From Verrucomicrobiota bacterium (lineage in GTDB: Bacteria; Verrucomicrobiota; Verrucomicrobiia; Limisphaerales; SIBE01): a stretch of DNA of 34,125 nucleotides. Shown here in pieces: positions 8,940 to 17,036 of this stretch. Both the position numbers and the translations under genes were made by a program. Each line of letters begins with the position of its first letter. The first letter of the stretch is position 1. The notes under the pieces are model-generated. The model did not search any database. It was not told the origin of the DNA and was given only the letters and a program-made list of their open reading frames with translations. The stretch is from NCBI GenBank assembly GCA_016871535.1, contig VHCZ01000043.1, forward strand, positions 1-34,125, read 5' to 3'.

Positions 8940-9875
8940 ATGACAGTGCTCCTGGCTTCCATGCTGACGTTGGTTTCATGTGGTGGGTTGGCAGCCCAAG
9001 ACAGCCGGCCGGGCTTCGCGGTTCCTGCTGACATCACGTTCCGCGCGGCAACCATTCAAAGCGAAGGCGCGCGCATGGCCGCGGAGGTGTTTGCCCCCAG
9101 GGAGCCAAAGGAAAGCAAACTGCCCACGATCATCATGTGCCATGGCTGGGGCGGATTAGCGGAACAATTGCGTCCGGACGCCATCGTGTTCGCCCAGGCA
9201 GGTTATCTCGTGGTGACGTTTGACTACCGAGGATGGGGTCTGAGTGATTCCCGAGTGATCCTCGCCGGCAGCAAGCCGGCCTCGAAGGATCACAAGTGGA
9301 TGGCGGAAGTGAAGGAGGTCAGAGGCGTGGTCGATCCGATCGATCAGACGACCGATCTGATGAACGCGATCCACTGGACGATGGGCGATCCTCAGTGCGA
9401 CCCTCGGCGCGTCGGTTTGTGGGGTTCGTCCTTCTCAGGCGGACATGTCGCCTACGTGGCTGCCCGTGATCCGCGCGTGAAGGCTTTCGTCAGCCAGGTC
9501 GCAGCGATGGACGGACGCTGGGTGATCAACAATCCCCAGATGCGGAACCAAACGTTCACGCAAGGAACGGCTCGCGCGCGCGGCCAGATCGAATACCCCC
9601 AAGCCGGCGAGAAATTCGGCACGCTGAAAGGCGCGCCGGTGCTGGAAAGATTCATTGGATATGCCCCCGTCGAGGACCTGGGTCGCTGCCAGCACGTGGC
9701 GAAACTGTTCATTATCGCCGAGAAGGAAGAATTATTCGACAACCGGGACCACGCCATCCTCGCTTACCAGCGGGCTACGGGCGTGAAGAATTTGGTCACG
9801 CTCCCCGGGATCACGCATTACGGCATACGATCCCAACCTGGCGCTCTACATCACGGGCACGCCGAAAGCGTTTAA
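8940..9875 (+). CDS. Secreted alpha/beta hydrolase, C-terminus replaced
   Basis: The most likely start is ATG 8940, because [20 protein letters not shown] is a signal peptide with a possible lipobox (LVSC). The frame is open back to 8601. The protein is a dienelactone-hydrolase/peptidase-S15-like alpha/beta hydrolase. It has IIMCHGWGG (oxyanion region), [11 protein letters not shown], the nucleophile elbow [11 protein letters not shown], an acid in [11 protein letters not shown] and the catalytic His in GITHYGI. Directly after this His the sequence switches near nt 9820 to the coding sequence of a quinoprotein in a different frame. The last 18 residues ([15 protein letters not shown] and neighbours) are therefore out-of-frame quinoprotein sequence. 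About 20-30 native C-terminal residues are missing. The substrate is unknown. Activity is doubtful, although the three catalytic residues remain. Confidence 0.7.
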   Translation: MTVLLASMLTLVSCGGLAAQDSRPGFAVPADITFRAATIQSEGARMAAEVFAPREPKESKLPTIIMCHGWGGLAEQLRPDAIVFAQAGYLVVTFDYRGWGLSDSRVILAGSKPASKDHKWMAEVKEVRGVVDPIDQTTDLMNAIHWTMGDPQCDPRRVGLWGSSFSGGHVAYVAARDPRVKAFVSQVAAMDGRWVINNPQMRNQTFTQGTARARGQIEYPQAGEKFGTLKGAPVLERFIGYAPVEDLGRCQHVAKLFIIAEKEELFDNRDHAILAYQRATGVKNLVTLPGITHYGIRSQPGALHHGHAESV

Positions 9876-10638
9876 GGGCAAAGTGCTGATCGGCAATGGC
9901 GGCACGGAGAACGGCCCTTCGCGCGGCTTCGTCACGGCTTACGATGTGGAGACGGGAAAGGAGGCGTGGAAGTTCTACATCGTGCCGGGAAATCCAGCGG
10001 ACGGATTTGAGAACGAAGCCATGGCCATGACGGCGAAGACCTGGACAGGTGAATGGTGGAAACATGGCGGCGGCGGGAATGCCTGGCATGGGTTCACCTA
10101 CGACGCCGAACTGGACGTGCTCTACGTCGGCACGGGGAACGGCTCGCCCTGGAATCGAAAAATCCGCAGCCCGGACGGCGGTGACAATCTTTTCCTGTGC
10201 TCGATCGTCGCCTTGAATCCCGACACGGGGAAATACCTCTGGCACTATCAAACCACGCCGGGCGAATCGTGGGACTACAACTCCAACATGGACATCGTGC
10301 TGGCCGACCTGACCATCGACGGCAAAGTGGTGAAGGCCATCCTGCATGCGCCCAAGAACGGCTTTTTCTATGTCATCGATCGCAAGACCGGCAAATTGAT
10401 CTCCGCCGAACCGTTCGCCGAAACGACTTGGGCGTCGCACATCGAGAAATCGACAGGCAGACCGGTCGAGATTCCTGGCGCCCGTTACGAAAACAGCCCA
10501 GCGTTGATTTCTCCCAGCGCCTTGGGTGCCCACAACTGGCATGCGATGTCGTACAGCCCTCTCACCGGGCTTGCCTATATCCCCACGATCCACCAGGCCG
10601 CTACGTACTCGGATCAGGGAATCGATCTAATTAATTAA
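9820..10638 (+). pseudogene. PQQ-dependent alcohol dehydrogenase-type quinoprotein, internal fragment
   Basis: The fragment encodes part of an eight-bladed PQQ propeller. Motifs include [60 protein letters not shown] with GSPWN (PQQ/calcium site region), and [12 protein letters not shown], which contains the probable catalytic Asp. [19 protein letters not shown] is a typical blade sequence. Family members are about 600-700 residues; here roughly 270 remain. The 5' third is replaced by the hydrolase at about 9820 and the 3' part ends at TAA 10636-10638 just after [10 protein letters not shown], where relatives continue. The open frame with an initiator starts at 9883 ([10 protein letters not shown]), but the homology begins earlier. 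It is not expected to be active. Confidence 0.75.
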
Positions 10639-10737
10639 CCAAAGTGTCCGCCTCGTTACCGCGGCGGCTACGAACCGACTGTTCATGGAAAGCTGCCCGT
10701 TCCTTTCGGACCTGCACTCGGCCCATACAGTAAACCT

Positions 10738-10822
10738 GGTAGGGCGAGTCCGTCCCCGGCGAGCCGCTCGACGTGACTGGAACACGGCCGACTCGGCTCG
10801 CTGGGGACAGGCTCGCCCTACC
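10738..10822. repeat. Palindromic element, copy 1 (intergenic)
   Basis: This 85-bp imperfect palindrome starts GGTAGGGCGAGTCCG and ends GGACAGGCTCGCCCTACC, with inner arms GGCGAGCC and CGGCTCGC. Two more near-identical copies follow at 11930 and 12654 in the same orientation. It lies in the 255-bp gap between the quinoprotein fragment and the cupin. The same gap has a small hairpin (GAATTGC/GCAATTC, 10850-10868) and no other gene. Confidence 0.9.
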
Positions 10823-10893
10823 GTCTGGTTGATGGGAAGAATGGATCCGGAATTGCGCCTTGCAATTCCCGGACCCAGGACTCTCATGGATGC

Positions 10894-11229
10894 ATGTTCC
10901 AGTACGTTGCACTCGCGAAAGACAAGGCCTGGCAGCCGGGACCGTACGACGGCGTCGAACTGTTGTTTCTCCATAAAAACGATTCCACCGGCGGCGTGAC
11001 CGTATTGCGAAAATTCAAACAAGGCGTCACCGTTCCGGCGCACATCCATCCGCTCGCGAACGAGTCGGTTTATATTCTCTCCGGCGAGTGGGAAGAATCC
11101 GGCGTGACTTACACAACCGGCGCCTTCTTTTTCGCGCCGCGGGGCGAACGGCACGGCCCGCACGTGGCCAAAACGGAAGTCATCAGCCTGACATCTTTCG
11201 ACGGCCCGCTCACGGTCAAGGATGCTTAG
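10894..11229 (+). CDS. Small cupin-domain protein (ChrR-like)
   Basis: This 111-residue single-domain beta-barrel protein shows cupin motif 1 as VPAHIHPLANESVYILSGEWEE in two adjoining stretches (His at HIHP and Glu in NESVYIL) and motif 2 as GAFFFAPRGERHGP (His in ERHG). These are the usual metal-binding residues. There is no signal peptide. It resembles ChrR-type anti-sigma or quercetin-dioxygenase-like small cupins, but nothing identifies the substrate. It looks complete. Its only neighbours are a truncated quinoprotein upstream and a convergent MFS gene downstream, so context gives no function. Confidence 0.75.
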   Translation: MFQYVALAKDKAWQPGPYDGVELLFLHKNDSTGGVTVLRKFKQGVTVPAHIHPLANESVYILSGEWEESGVTYTTGAFFFAPRGERHGPHVAKTEVISLTSFDGPLTVKDA

Positions 11230-11294
11230 CCGCCAAGAGCCATCACAGCCGGTGGCGCGACGCTCCTGCGGAGCATTTCGTTCAATTGTAACCA

Positions 11295-11328
11295 CGGCTC
11301 GGCGGGAGCCTCGCCCCACCGCCTGGTT
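11295..11328. repeat. Degenerate half copy of the palindromic element
   Basis: CGGCTCGGCGGGAGCCTCGC, followed by CCCACCGCCTGGTT, matches the right half of the approximately 84-bp element with several differences. It borders the stop codon of the MFS gene. Confidence 0.5.
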
Positions 11329-12631
11329 AGAACCGTCCTCGATTCCGAGAAGCCATCGCCAGCAACGCCCCCAACCCGATGACCAGCACGACGCCGACGG
11401 CGATCGTGCCGCTTTGGGGATTGGAAGGATTGAAGTAGAGCGCGGTCCCCGCAATCGCCGGTCCGCCAAAGATGCCGGCTCCGATGGCCGATTCATGCAA
11501 ACCGCCATGCTCGGCTTTGGCTTCTCCAACGTCCATCGAATAAAAAAGCGACGAGTAATAAATCAGCCCCAGTCCGAGGCCGAACGCAATCTGCGCCAGC
11601 ATGACCAGAGCAAGCTTCGGTGCGAGCAACACGCCGGCAAAGCCTGCCGTCAGCAGCATGTAAGCGCCCAGGAACCAGCCAGACCGGTAATGCCACCCTT
11701 TCCACAGCCACAGCACGCAGAACGTAACCGCTCGCGCAAAAAACCAGATGGAACAAAAGAATCCGGCCAGCCTGGGCGTCAGTCCGAATTGTTTGGCGAT
11801 TCCCGGAACGACCGCTACCACGGTATTGATCGCGATGTAGGCGAACGGATTCGCCAGCCAGGCCATCTTCAGAAACATCTTCGCGCGCGCAATTGGGCGC
11901 GGATTCAAAGGCGGCAAGGACGTGAACCAGGTAGGGCGAGTCCGCCCCGGCGAGCCGCTCGACGTGCCGGGAACACGTCCGACTCGGCTCGCTGGGGACA
12001 GGCTCGCCCTACCGTCAGGTTCACGGGAAGCGAGAACGATGGCGCCGGTTTTTCTCTTCAGTCTCGCGATCAGGAGAAGTTGAACCAATTGAATCCCGAC
12101 CGGCAGCCAGAACAAACTTCGTTCTCCAAGCGCTTCCAACAGCGCCCCGCCGAGGAAAAAAGCGACAGCTCCCATGGCCGCCCAAACCATGTTATAAATG
12201 CCAAGCGTGTGCGGCAGCGCCGCCGGACTTTCTCCCTCGCTCACCAGCGCCTCGAGGTTCGGCCAGGTGAAACCCATGCCGAGCGTGCAAAGGGCCATCA
12301 CCGCGATGTGCCCCCAAGCACTGTGGAGGGTGTAGCCGACGATCAGGGACAAAGCCATGCCCACGACGCCCACCTGCAACGCGGTGAGGTATCCGAACCG
12401 TTGTCCGAAGCGCCCTCCGAGCCACGCGTTCGCCATATAGACGAACCCGTTGAGGGCCGCCAGCGCGAGGTTGTCGCGGTTGTCGAAGCCGTACTCGTCC
12501 GCCATGAAAAAGAACAGGTAGAAAAAATAGTAGGAGGTCGAGAGCGAGTTCAGCGCCTCCAGTGCGAAGAAGATGAGCCGGGGGTTGCTCACGGCGAATT
12601 CATGCCAGGCCTCCTTGGGTTTCAGAACCAT
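11327..12631 (-). CDS. MFS transporter with an in-frame palindromic-element insertion
   Basis: This 434-residue protein is rich in hydrophobic helices. The N-terminal half (residues 15-195) and C-terminal half (250-430) each have about six membrane segments, typical of a major facilitator. Segments such as LGGRFGQRFGYLTALQVGVV contain a cytoplasmic-loop-like GxxxxRxG motif. Residues 207-234 (GRASLSPASRVGRV, then PGTSSGSPGRTRPT) are the exact translation of the 84-bp palindromic element at 11930-12013. They fall in the central cytoplasmic loop between the two six-helix halves, where extra residues are best tolerated. Without them the protein would be near 400 residues. The substrate is unknown. 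A further element copy lies 22 bases upstream of the start and a half copy sits at the stop. Confidence 0.8.
   Translation of the reverse strand: MVLKPKEAWHEFAVSNPRLIFFALEALNSLSTSYYFFYLFFFMADEYGFDNRDNLALAALNGFVYMANAWLGGRFGQRFGYLTALQVGVVGMALSLIVGYTLHSAWGHIAVMALCTLGMGFTWPNLEALVSEGESPAALPHTLGIYNMVWAAMGAVAFFLGGALLEALGERSLFWLPVGIQLVQLLLIARLKRKTGAIVLASREPDGRASLSPASRVGRVPGTSSGSPGRTRPTWFTSLPPLNPRPIARAKMFLKMAWLANPFAYIAINTVVAVVPGIAKQFGLTPRLAGFFCSIWFFARAVTFCVLWLWKGWHYRSGWFLGAYMLLTAGFAGVLLAPKLALVMLAQIAFGLGLGLIYYSSLFYSMDVGEAKAEHGGLHESAIGAGIFGGPAIAGTALYFNPSNPQSGTIAVGVVLVIGLGALLAMASRNRGRF
11930..12013. repeat. Palindromic element, copy 2, inside the MFS gene
   Basis: The core is 84 bp (28 codons) and lies exactly on codon boundaries of the MFS frame. 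Outside it, GTGAACC (11922-11928) and GGTTCAC (12018-12024) extend the palindrome. It differs from copies 1 and 3 at only a handful of positions, mainly near the centre. Confidence 0.95.
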
Positions 12632-12653
12632 GCACGCGGCTCATGAACCGTTC

Positions 12654-12737
12654 GGTAGGGCGAGTCCGTCCCGGCGAGCCGCTCGACGCGCGTGGAACAC
12701 GTCCGACTCGGCTCGCTGGGGACAGGCTCGCCCTACC
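12654..12737. repeat. Palindromic element, copy 3 (between MFS and Nudix genes)
   Basis: This 84-bp copy has the same ends as the others and flanking TGAACC / GGTTCA. It lies just upstream of the MFS start and 34 bases beyond the Nudix stop, so it could affect the MFS leader or act as a transcription barrier. Confidence 0.9.
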
Positions 12738-12771
12738 GTCTGGTTCACGCGAAGAGTTGGCGAAGTGCCGG

Positions 12772-13290
12772 CTAAACAGCGCGGGCCAGCGCCGCGGCGC
12801 CAGTCTTATCAGGTGCAGCCGGACCCGGTCTCGGATCGGCTATCTCCTCGATGGCTTTGAGGCAATACCACTTCACAGCCTCCGAAATTGCCGGGCGCAA
12901 CGACTCCAGCTCCGCCGCGGAACACCAACGGATTTCGTGATGCTCGCCGGAAGCCAGCTTCACCTGACCCCTCGCAGGCCTGGCCCAATAAATCATGCCG
13001 ATGTGCTCGTGCGTGTCCGTGATGCGGTGGATATCCAGAAAGCGGGGCGCAATCAGCGCGCGCGTCCCAGGGCCTGTCGTGGGCGGGCGTTCGCCGATCA
13101 GTTCCACGTCCAGGCCGCTTTCCTCTTTGGCTTCGCGCAGCGCAGCGATCTCCGGATCTTCGTCCAGTTCGATATGCCCGCCCAACGGCAGCCATTTGCC
13201 GAGCCGCCGATGGTGCACCATCAACACCCGGCCGCTCTCCACGACAAAGATTGCCACCGTGAAATCGATTTTCTCATGAATGTGCGCCAT
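12772..13290 (-). CDS. Nudix hydrolase
   Basis: This 172-residue protein has a perfect Nudix box, GGHIELDEDPEIAALREAKE followed by ESGL (G-x5-E-x7-REAKEESGL), at about residues 37-60. The fold hydrolyses nucleoside diphosphates linked to another group, using Mg2+ held by the Glu residues. HHRRLGKWLPLGGH ahead of the box and EIRWCSAAEL near the end are typical of MutT-like members. The substrate cannot be read. The start ATG directly abuts the TAA of the upstream FmdB-type gene (TAAATG), so the two are translationally coupled. The tail after residue 150 is Pro/Ala-rich and probably disordered. Confidence 0.9.
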   Translation of the reverse strand: MAHIHEKIDFTVAIFVVESGRVLMVHHRRLGKWLPLGGHIELDEDPEIAALREAKEESGLDVELIGERPPTTGPGTRALIAPRFLDIHRITDTHEHIGMIYWARPARGQVKLASGEHHEIRWCSAAELESLRPAISEAVKWYCLKAIEEIADPRPGPAAPDKTGAAALARAV

Positions 13291-13806
13291 TTAGTAATCG
13301 TACAGTCCGCTGTCCCTCGTGTAACCGCCGCCATAGCCGCCCATGCCGCCCTCGTCGTCAGGCCCGCCCATCAGATCGCCCAGGACATCTCCCATGTCCT
13401 CCTCGATCTTCTCCGGATCTTCACCTGCTTCGAGTCGTTTGATGGCGACATCGAGTTCTTTGGGGATGGAGCCGGCCGGGAGAATGTCCTTCATCTTGCG
13501 CATCATGTGCGCCATGTGCCTGGGATTGTTCTCATCCATGTGCTCCATGTCGCGCTCCAACTCCCCCATGGCGCGCGCCACGCGCGGATCATCGAAATCC
13601 GGCATGGGGCCCGCGTCGCCGCCTTCGGCATCGCTCGCGGCCTTCGGCTCTTTCACGCCGCGTGGCATGGCGAAGGCGCTCATTTGTTTCGTCATCCCTT
13701 TGTTGCCGCACTTTGGGCAAGTCGGCAAGCGGTCGGGATTGATCCGCTTCGAGAGGAAACTGAAAATGACCCGGCATTTCGGGCACGCAAATTCGTAAAT
13801 CGGCAT
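13291..13806 (-). CDS. FmdB-family zinc-ribbon protein with Gly-rich tail
   Basis: This 171-residue protein begins MPIYEFACPKCRVIFSFLSK. Cys8, Cys11, Cys30 and Cys33 (ACPKC, TCPKCG) form the zinc ribbon typical of the FmdB regulatory/ribbon family, usually under 110 residues. Here the ribbon is followed by an acidic, Met-rich helical region (residues about 60-150; EDPEKIEEDMGDVLGDLMGG) and a Gly/Tyr-rich end (GGYGGGYTRDSGLYDY). The open frame extends upstream to 14055, but only the ATG at 13806 gives the family N-terminus. It forms an operon with the Nudix gene. The function of the family is not settled. Confidence 0.8.
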   Translation of the reverse strand: MPIYEFACPKCRVIFSFLSKRINPDRLPTCPKCGNKGMTKQMSAFAMPRGVKEPKAASDAEGGDAGPMPDFDDPRVARAMGELERDMEHMDENNPRHMAHMMRKMKDILPAGSIPKELDVAIKRLEAGEDPEKIEEDMGDVLGDLMGGPDDEGGMGGYGGGYTRDSGLYDY

Positions 13807-14068
13807 AACCAGCCCGGAAATTAATGGAACCACCGCATCCCGCAAGTTGAGAAATGAAAGACGATCAATCCTTGTCCTTTCGCTCCGTGACCGACGGTGG
13901 GGCGAGGACCACTGCCAAGCCAATCGCCATCGACGCACAGCTCGGCAGGCGCCTGGCGCCACCTTCGTTTGCCGAAGAGTTCCCAGTCCAGCCGCATTCT
14001 TGGTGACGCAGCGCAAGTTTCTCGGCACGATGTCCGGGAACAAAGCCCGACCCAACTATTCAGCACTT
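13807..14068. other. Divergent intergenic region
   Basis: The region separates the FmdB-type gene (minus) from the MBL hydrolase (plus) and must hold both promoters. I see no clear -35/-10 pair, operator palindrome or small gene. Open frames crossing it are extensions of the two neighbours. Confidence 0.4.
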
Positions 14069-14929
14069 ATGAAAACCTCGTTCCTCTCCCTCGGGATCTT
14101 CCTGGCGCTGTCTATCGGCGCCCCCGCGCAACAAGACTTTTCCAAAGTCGAGATCAAAGCCACGCAGGTCGCCAAGAATATTTACATGCTCGAAGGCGCG
14201 GGCGGGAACATCGGCGTGTCGGTCGGGCCGGACGGCCTCTTGATTGTCGATGACCAGTTCGCGCCGCTCGCGCAAAAGATCGAAGCCGCGTTGAAGCAGT
14301 TGAATCCGGGCAAACTGAAGTTCGTGCTCAACACCCACCATCACGGCGATCACACGGGCGGCAACGCCCACTTTGGCCGCGAGGCGCACATCATCGCGCA
14401 CACGAACGTCCGCAAACGCCTGCGAAAAGGGCCGAGCGAGTCGCAACCGGGTTTGCCCATTATCACATTCGACGACGCGCTTTCGCTGCACTTCAACGGT
14501 GAGGAAATCAAGATGCTCCATGTCCCGCCCGGCCACACCGACGGCGACAGCATCATTCATTTTACCGGCGCGAACGTCGTGCACATGGGCGACTCATTTG
14601 CGTCGGGCCGGTTCCCGAACATCGATCTGGCCGGCGGCGGCGACGTGCGCGGCTTCATCCGCAACGTGGAGACCGCGATCGCGAAGATTCCCGCAGACGC
14701 AAAAATCATTCCCGGCCACGGCCCGCTAAGCACGCTGAAGGAGATGAAGGAATTCCATGCCATGCTGGTCGAGACGTCAGGCATCGTCGAGAATGCCATT
14801 GCCGCTGGGAAAACGCTCGATCAGATCAAAGCCGAAGGCCTGCCGGAGAAATGGAAGAATTGGGCCGGCCCCATGATCAACCCGGGCCGCTGGCTGGAGA
14901 TTCTTTATCGAGGGTTGAGCAGAAAGTAG
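14069..14929 (+). CDS. Secreted MBL-fold metallo-hydrolase
   Basis: The protein has 286 residues. The ATG at 14069 is chosen because it gives a clean signal peptide (MKTSFLSLGIFLALSIGAPA); the frame is open further upstream. The metallo-beta-lactamase motif is THHHGDHTGG (His90, His92, Asp94, His95). Further ligands are His in VPPGHTDGDS, Asp in VHMGDSF and His in IIPGHGPLS, so the two-metal site looks complete. It resembles the class B beta-lactamase-like and QuiP-like hydrolases rather than glyoxalase II. A hydrolytic role in the periplasm is likely, and antibiotic resistance is only one option. It is followed after 2 bases by the convergent end of the DUF1501 remnant. Confidence 0.85.
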   Translation: MKTSFLSLGIFLALSIGAPAQQDFSKVEIKATQVAKNIYMLEGAGGNIGVSVGPDGLLIVDDQFAPLAQKIEAALKQLNPGKLKFVLNTHHHGDHTGGNAHFGREAHIIAHTNVRKRLRKGPSESQPGLPIITFDDALSLHFNGEEIKMLHVPPGHTDGDSIIHFTGANVVHMGDSFASGRFPNIDLAGGGDVRGFIRNVETAIAKIPADAKIIPGHGPLSTLKEMKEFHAMLVETSGIVENAIAAGKTLDQIKAEGLPEKWKNWAGPMINPGRWLEILYRGLSRK

Positions 14930-14931
14930 GG

Positions 14932-15705
14932 CTAACCAAATATCTCGCGAATCGGCACGCCTCGGTCTGTGATCGGCACGGGCCGGTCATCCGCGTAAAG
15001 ATCCTTGCCTGGATTGATCCCCAGGGCGCTGTGGATCGTGGCGTGAAAATCAGCTACGGACACCGGCTTCTCCACCACCGTCTTCCCCAGGTCGTCGGTC
15101 TGCCCCACTACGCGCCCCGTGCGCAAGCCGCCACCCGCCAGAACGCACGTGAAAGCCACGGATTGATGCCCCCGTCCGCCGCCGCTGTCGAATTCGGGCG
15201 GACGGCCAAATTCCGTGGCGATCACCACCAGGGTCGTGTCGAGCAGCCGGTTCTTCTCCAGGTCGCGCAACAGCGTGGCGAAGGCCTGGTCGAGATCTTT
15301 GATGAGCAAATGTTGCTTGAGCTGGCCGTCATTGTGGGTGTCCCAGCCCGTGCCGTTCAGGAAATTCAGATTGAAGGAAACCTCTACGAAACGCACGCCC
15401 GCCTGGACGAGCCGCCGCGCGAGCAAACAGCGCTGGCCGAATTCGCCGCCATACGCTTCCCGCAGCGATTGCGCTTCGCGCCCCAGGTCGAAAACGTTCA
15501 AGAACTCCGGCCCGGCCATGCGGAAGCCTTGCTGGGCGACGGCGGACTGCGCGCGGAAAGTTTCGTCGTTCGGATGCTTTCCCAGGTATTCATTCCTCCA
15601 CGCGCCCAGGAGCGATTCGCGGCGGCGCTGCCGTTCCTCATCGACGTCGGGCGCGCGGATCAACCCGTTCGGCCCGGTTTCAATCTGCGTCAAATAAACG
15701 TAACA
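14932..15705 (-). pseudogene. DUF1501 protein, C-terminal fragment
   Basis: The fragment encodes the last 257 or so residues of a DUF1501 (sulfatase-like fold) protein. GWDTHNDGQLKQHLLIKDLD, FATLLRDLEKNRLLDTTLVV, ATEFGRPPEFDSGGGRGHQS and DFHATIHSALGINP are the family's metal-site and C-terminal motifs. The open frame reaches 15975, but the first 90 codons are the DUF1549 gene read in another frame. Real similarity starts at about CYVYLTQIETGPNGLI (nt 15705). The Tat signal and N-terminal half are absent. It may be what is left of the usual partner of the DUF1549 gene after a deletion that removed the end of one gene and the front of the other. Confidence 0.75.
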
Positions 15706-17027
15706 CGACAGCGGGCGCAAGAGAGCTTTTCGCCCAGGAACGCCTGGGAAAGAATATCCGCCTTGGCGGCCATCGGCGAATCGTTCAGCGTCGCCAGCTT
15801 GAAGGCCGCGGGCGCGCCCAGAGAAATGCTGCCTTCCATCTGGACCAATTCTGCGACCAGGCGGTCGAAGGGAATGTTGTCCGTGAACGATTGGTGCAGC
15901 CACCAGCGGAACGGACCGGAATTGTTTAGGTCGGGTTTGAGGATGCCCGGATTCTCCGCCAGCGCGTCCTGCCAATAACTGACCCAGTGATCCGCCCAGC
16001 CGGTGTGCGCGAGCAACCGCTCGATGGCGCGCGGCCGGCGTTGATCAGCGGGATCACTCAGAAACGCTTGGATTTCCTCGGGCGACGGGACGACGCCGAT
16101 GGTGTCCAGCGAAAGCCGGCGAAAAAAATCGAGATCGGAGCTCAAAGGCGTCGGGCGCACTCCAACTTGTTCCAGCCGCGCCCCGATGAATCGGTCGATG
16201 CCGTTGAAAACCGGAGTCTGCGCCGAAACCTTTGGAACGGCTGGCGCGGGTTCGCGGCTCACCCTGGCGCGAACCTGTTGATGATATTCGTCCCACAGCG
16301 CGACGACCTCGGCGCTCAAGGTTCTCCGGCGAACGACATCTTCTTGCCGCTGCCTTTCGATTTGTTGTTGAGCGTACGATTCCCACGCTTCGTCCGTGAG
16401 GAGCGGGGAATCCGGATCGCCAAGCAAGCGCGGGATCTCATCGCGGCGCCCCATGCTGACCGAGAGTTCGCCCGGCGACGGGACGAGGCCTTTGCCTCCG
16501 ATCACGGCGGTCAGAGAAAAGCTGTGTTCCTGCCCATCTAGTTTCACCGTGGCGATGACTTCCTGGTGTGGATATGGGGCCGGCCGAATCGGACTATCGT
16601 TGCGTTCTACGGGCGGAGGGACTGGGTCGTTGCCGGAGGTGTTTCGTTCCTGAGGTTTCGTGGTGAGAAGGATTTCGCCGTCCAGAAGGAAACGCGCCGC
16701 TCCCTTTGCGCGCAACTGAAACTCGTACTCGCCCGCCGGGAATGCGCGCTTCGACGAGGCGCGGATCACGAAAGGCGTCGAACGGTCCAGAGGCAGCGCG
16801 TTAGCGGAGTATTTTGTCGGAAAACGAATAAAACCAAAGGCAGCCTCGGCGTATTCCTCGACCGGCTCGGAACTGCTCAACTCGAATTCGGCGCCGGGTT
16901 TCGAGTTCTCGAAGATCTGGACCTTGACCGGCAGCGAGGCAGTTTGGGCAGCGGCAGGCAGGAGTGTTGGGTGAAACAGGAGCGCGAGGAGGAAGGCCAA
17001 TTTCACGATGGTCATAATTCTTGCCAA
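15690..17027 (-). CDS. DUF1549 (PSCyt2) protein, C-terminally truncated, with PA14-like front
   Basis: This 445-residue protein has a signal peptide (MTIVKLAFLLALLFHPTLLP, start at 17027 or 17015). Residues about 35-120 contain a beta-rich segment ending GEYEFQLRAKGAARFLLDG, like part of a PA14 domain, where many relatives have a cytochrome c domain. DUF1549 proper is at about 275-440: DRFIGARLEQVGVRPTPLSS, DFFRRLSLDTIGVVPSPEEI, TGWADHWVSYWQDALAEN, and LGEKLSCARC at the end. Relatives continue CARCHDAP and then have a DUF1553 domain of several hundred residues; here the frame turns to RVTFI and stops. It begins 9 bases after the upstream DUF1501 gene and would be co-transcribed with it. The function of the family is unknown. 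Confidence 0.75.
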   Translation of the reverse strand: MARIMTIVKLAFLLALLFHPTLLPAAAQTASLPVKVQIFENSKPGAEFELSSSEPVEEYAEAAFGFIRFPTKYSANALPLDRSTPFVIRASSKRAFPAGEYEFQLRAKGAARFLLDGEILLTTKPQERNTSGNDPVPPPVERNDSPIRPAPYPHQEVIATVKLDGQEHSFSLTAVIGGKGLVPSPGELSVSMGRRDEIPRLLGDPDSPLLTDEAWESYAQQQIERQRQEDVVRRRTLSAEVVALWDEYHQQVRARVSREPAPAVPKVSAQTPVFNGIDRFIGARLEQVGVRPTPLSSDLDFFRRLSLDTIGVVPSPEEIQAFLSDPADQRRPRAIERLLAHTGWADHWVSYWQDALAENPGILKPDLNNSGPFRWWLHQSFTDNIPFDRLVAELVQMEGSISLGAPAAFKLATLNDSPMAAKADILSQAFLGEKLSCARCRVTFI

Positions 17028-17036
17028 GCGTGCTTG

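Noticed and set aside
11222-12646. Long plus-strand ORF over the MFS gene
   Set aside because: It is rich in Arg, Gln and Pro with no recognisable domain and is the antisense of a clear membrane protein.
12643-13824. Plus-strand ORF opposite Nudix and FmdB-type genes
   Set aside because: The opposite strand carries perfect Nudix and zinc-ribbon motifs; this frame is a G+C-driven shadow.
14851-15978. Plus-strand ORF opposite the DUF1501 fragment
   Set aside because: No family signal; the minus strand has conserved DUF1501 motifs.
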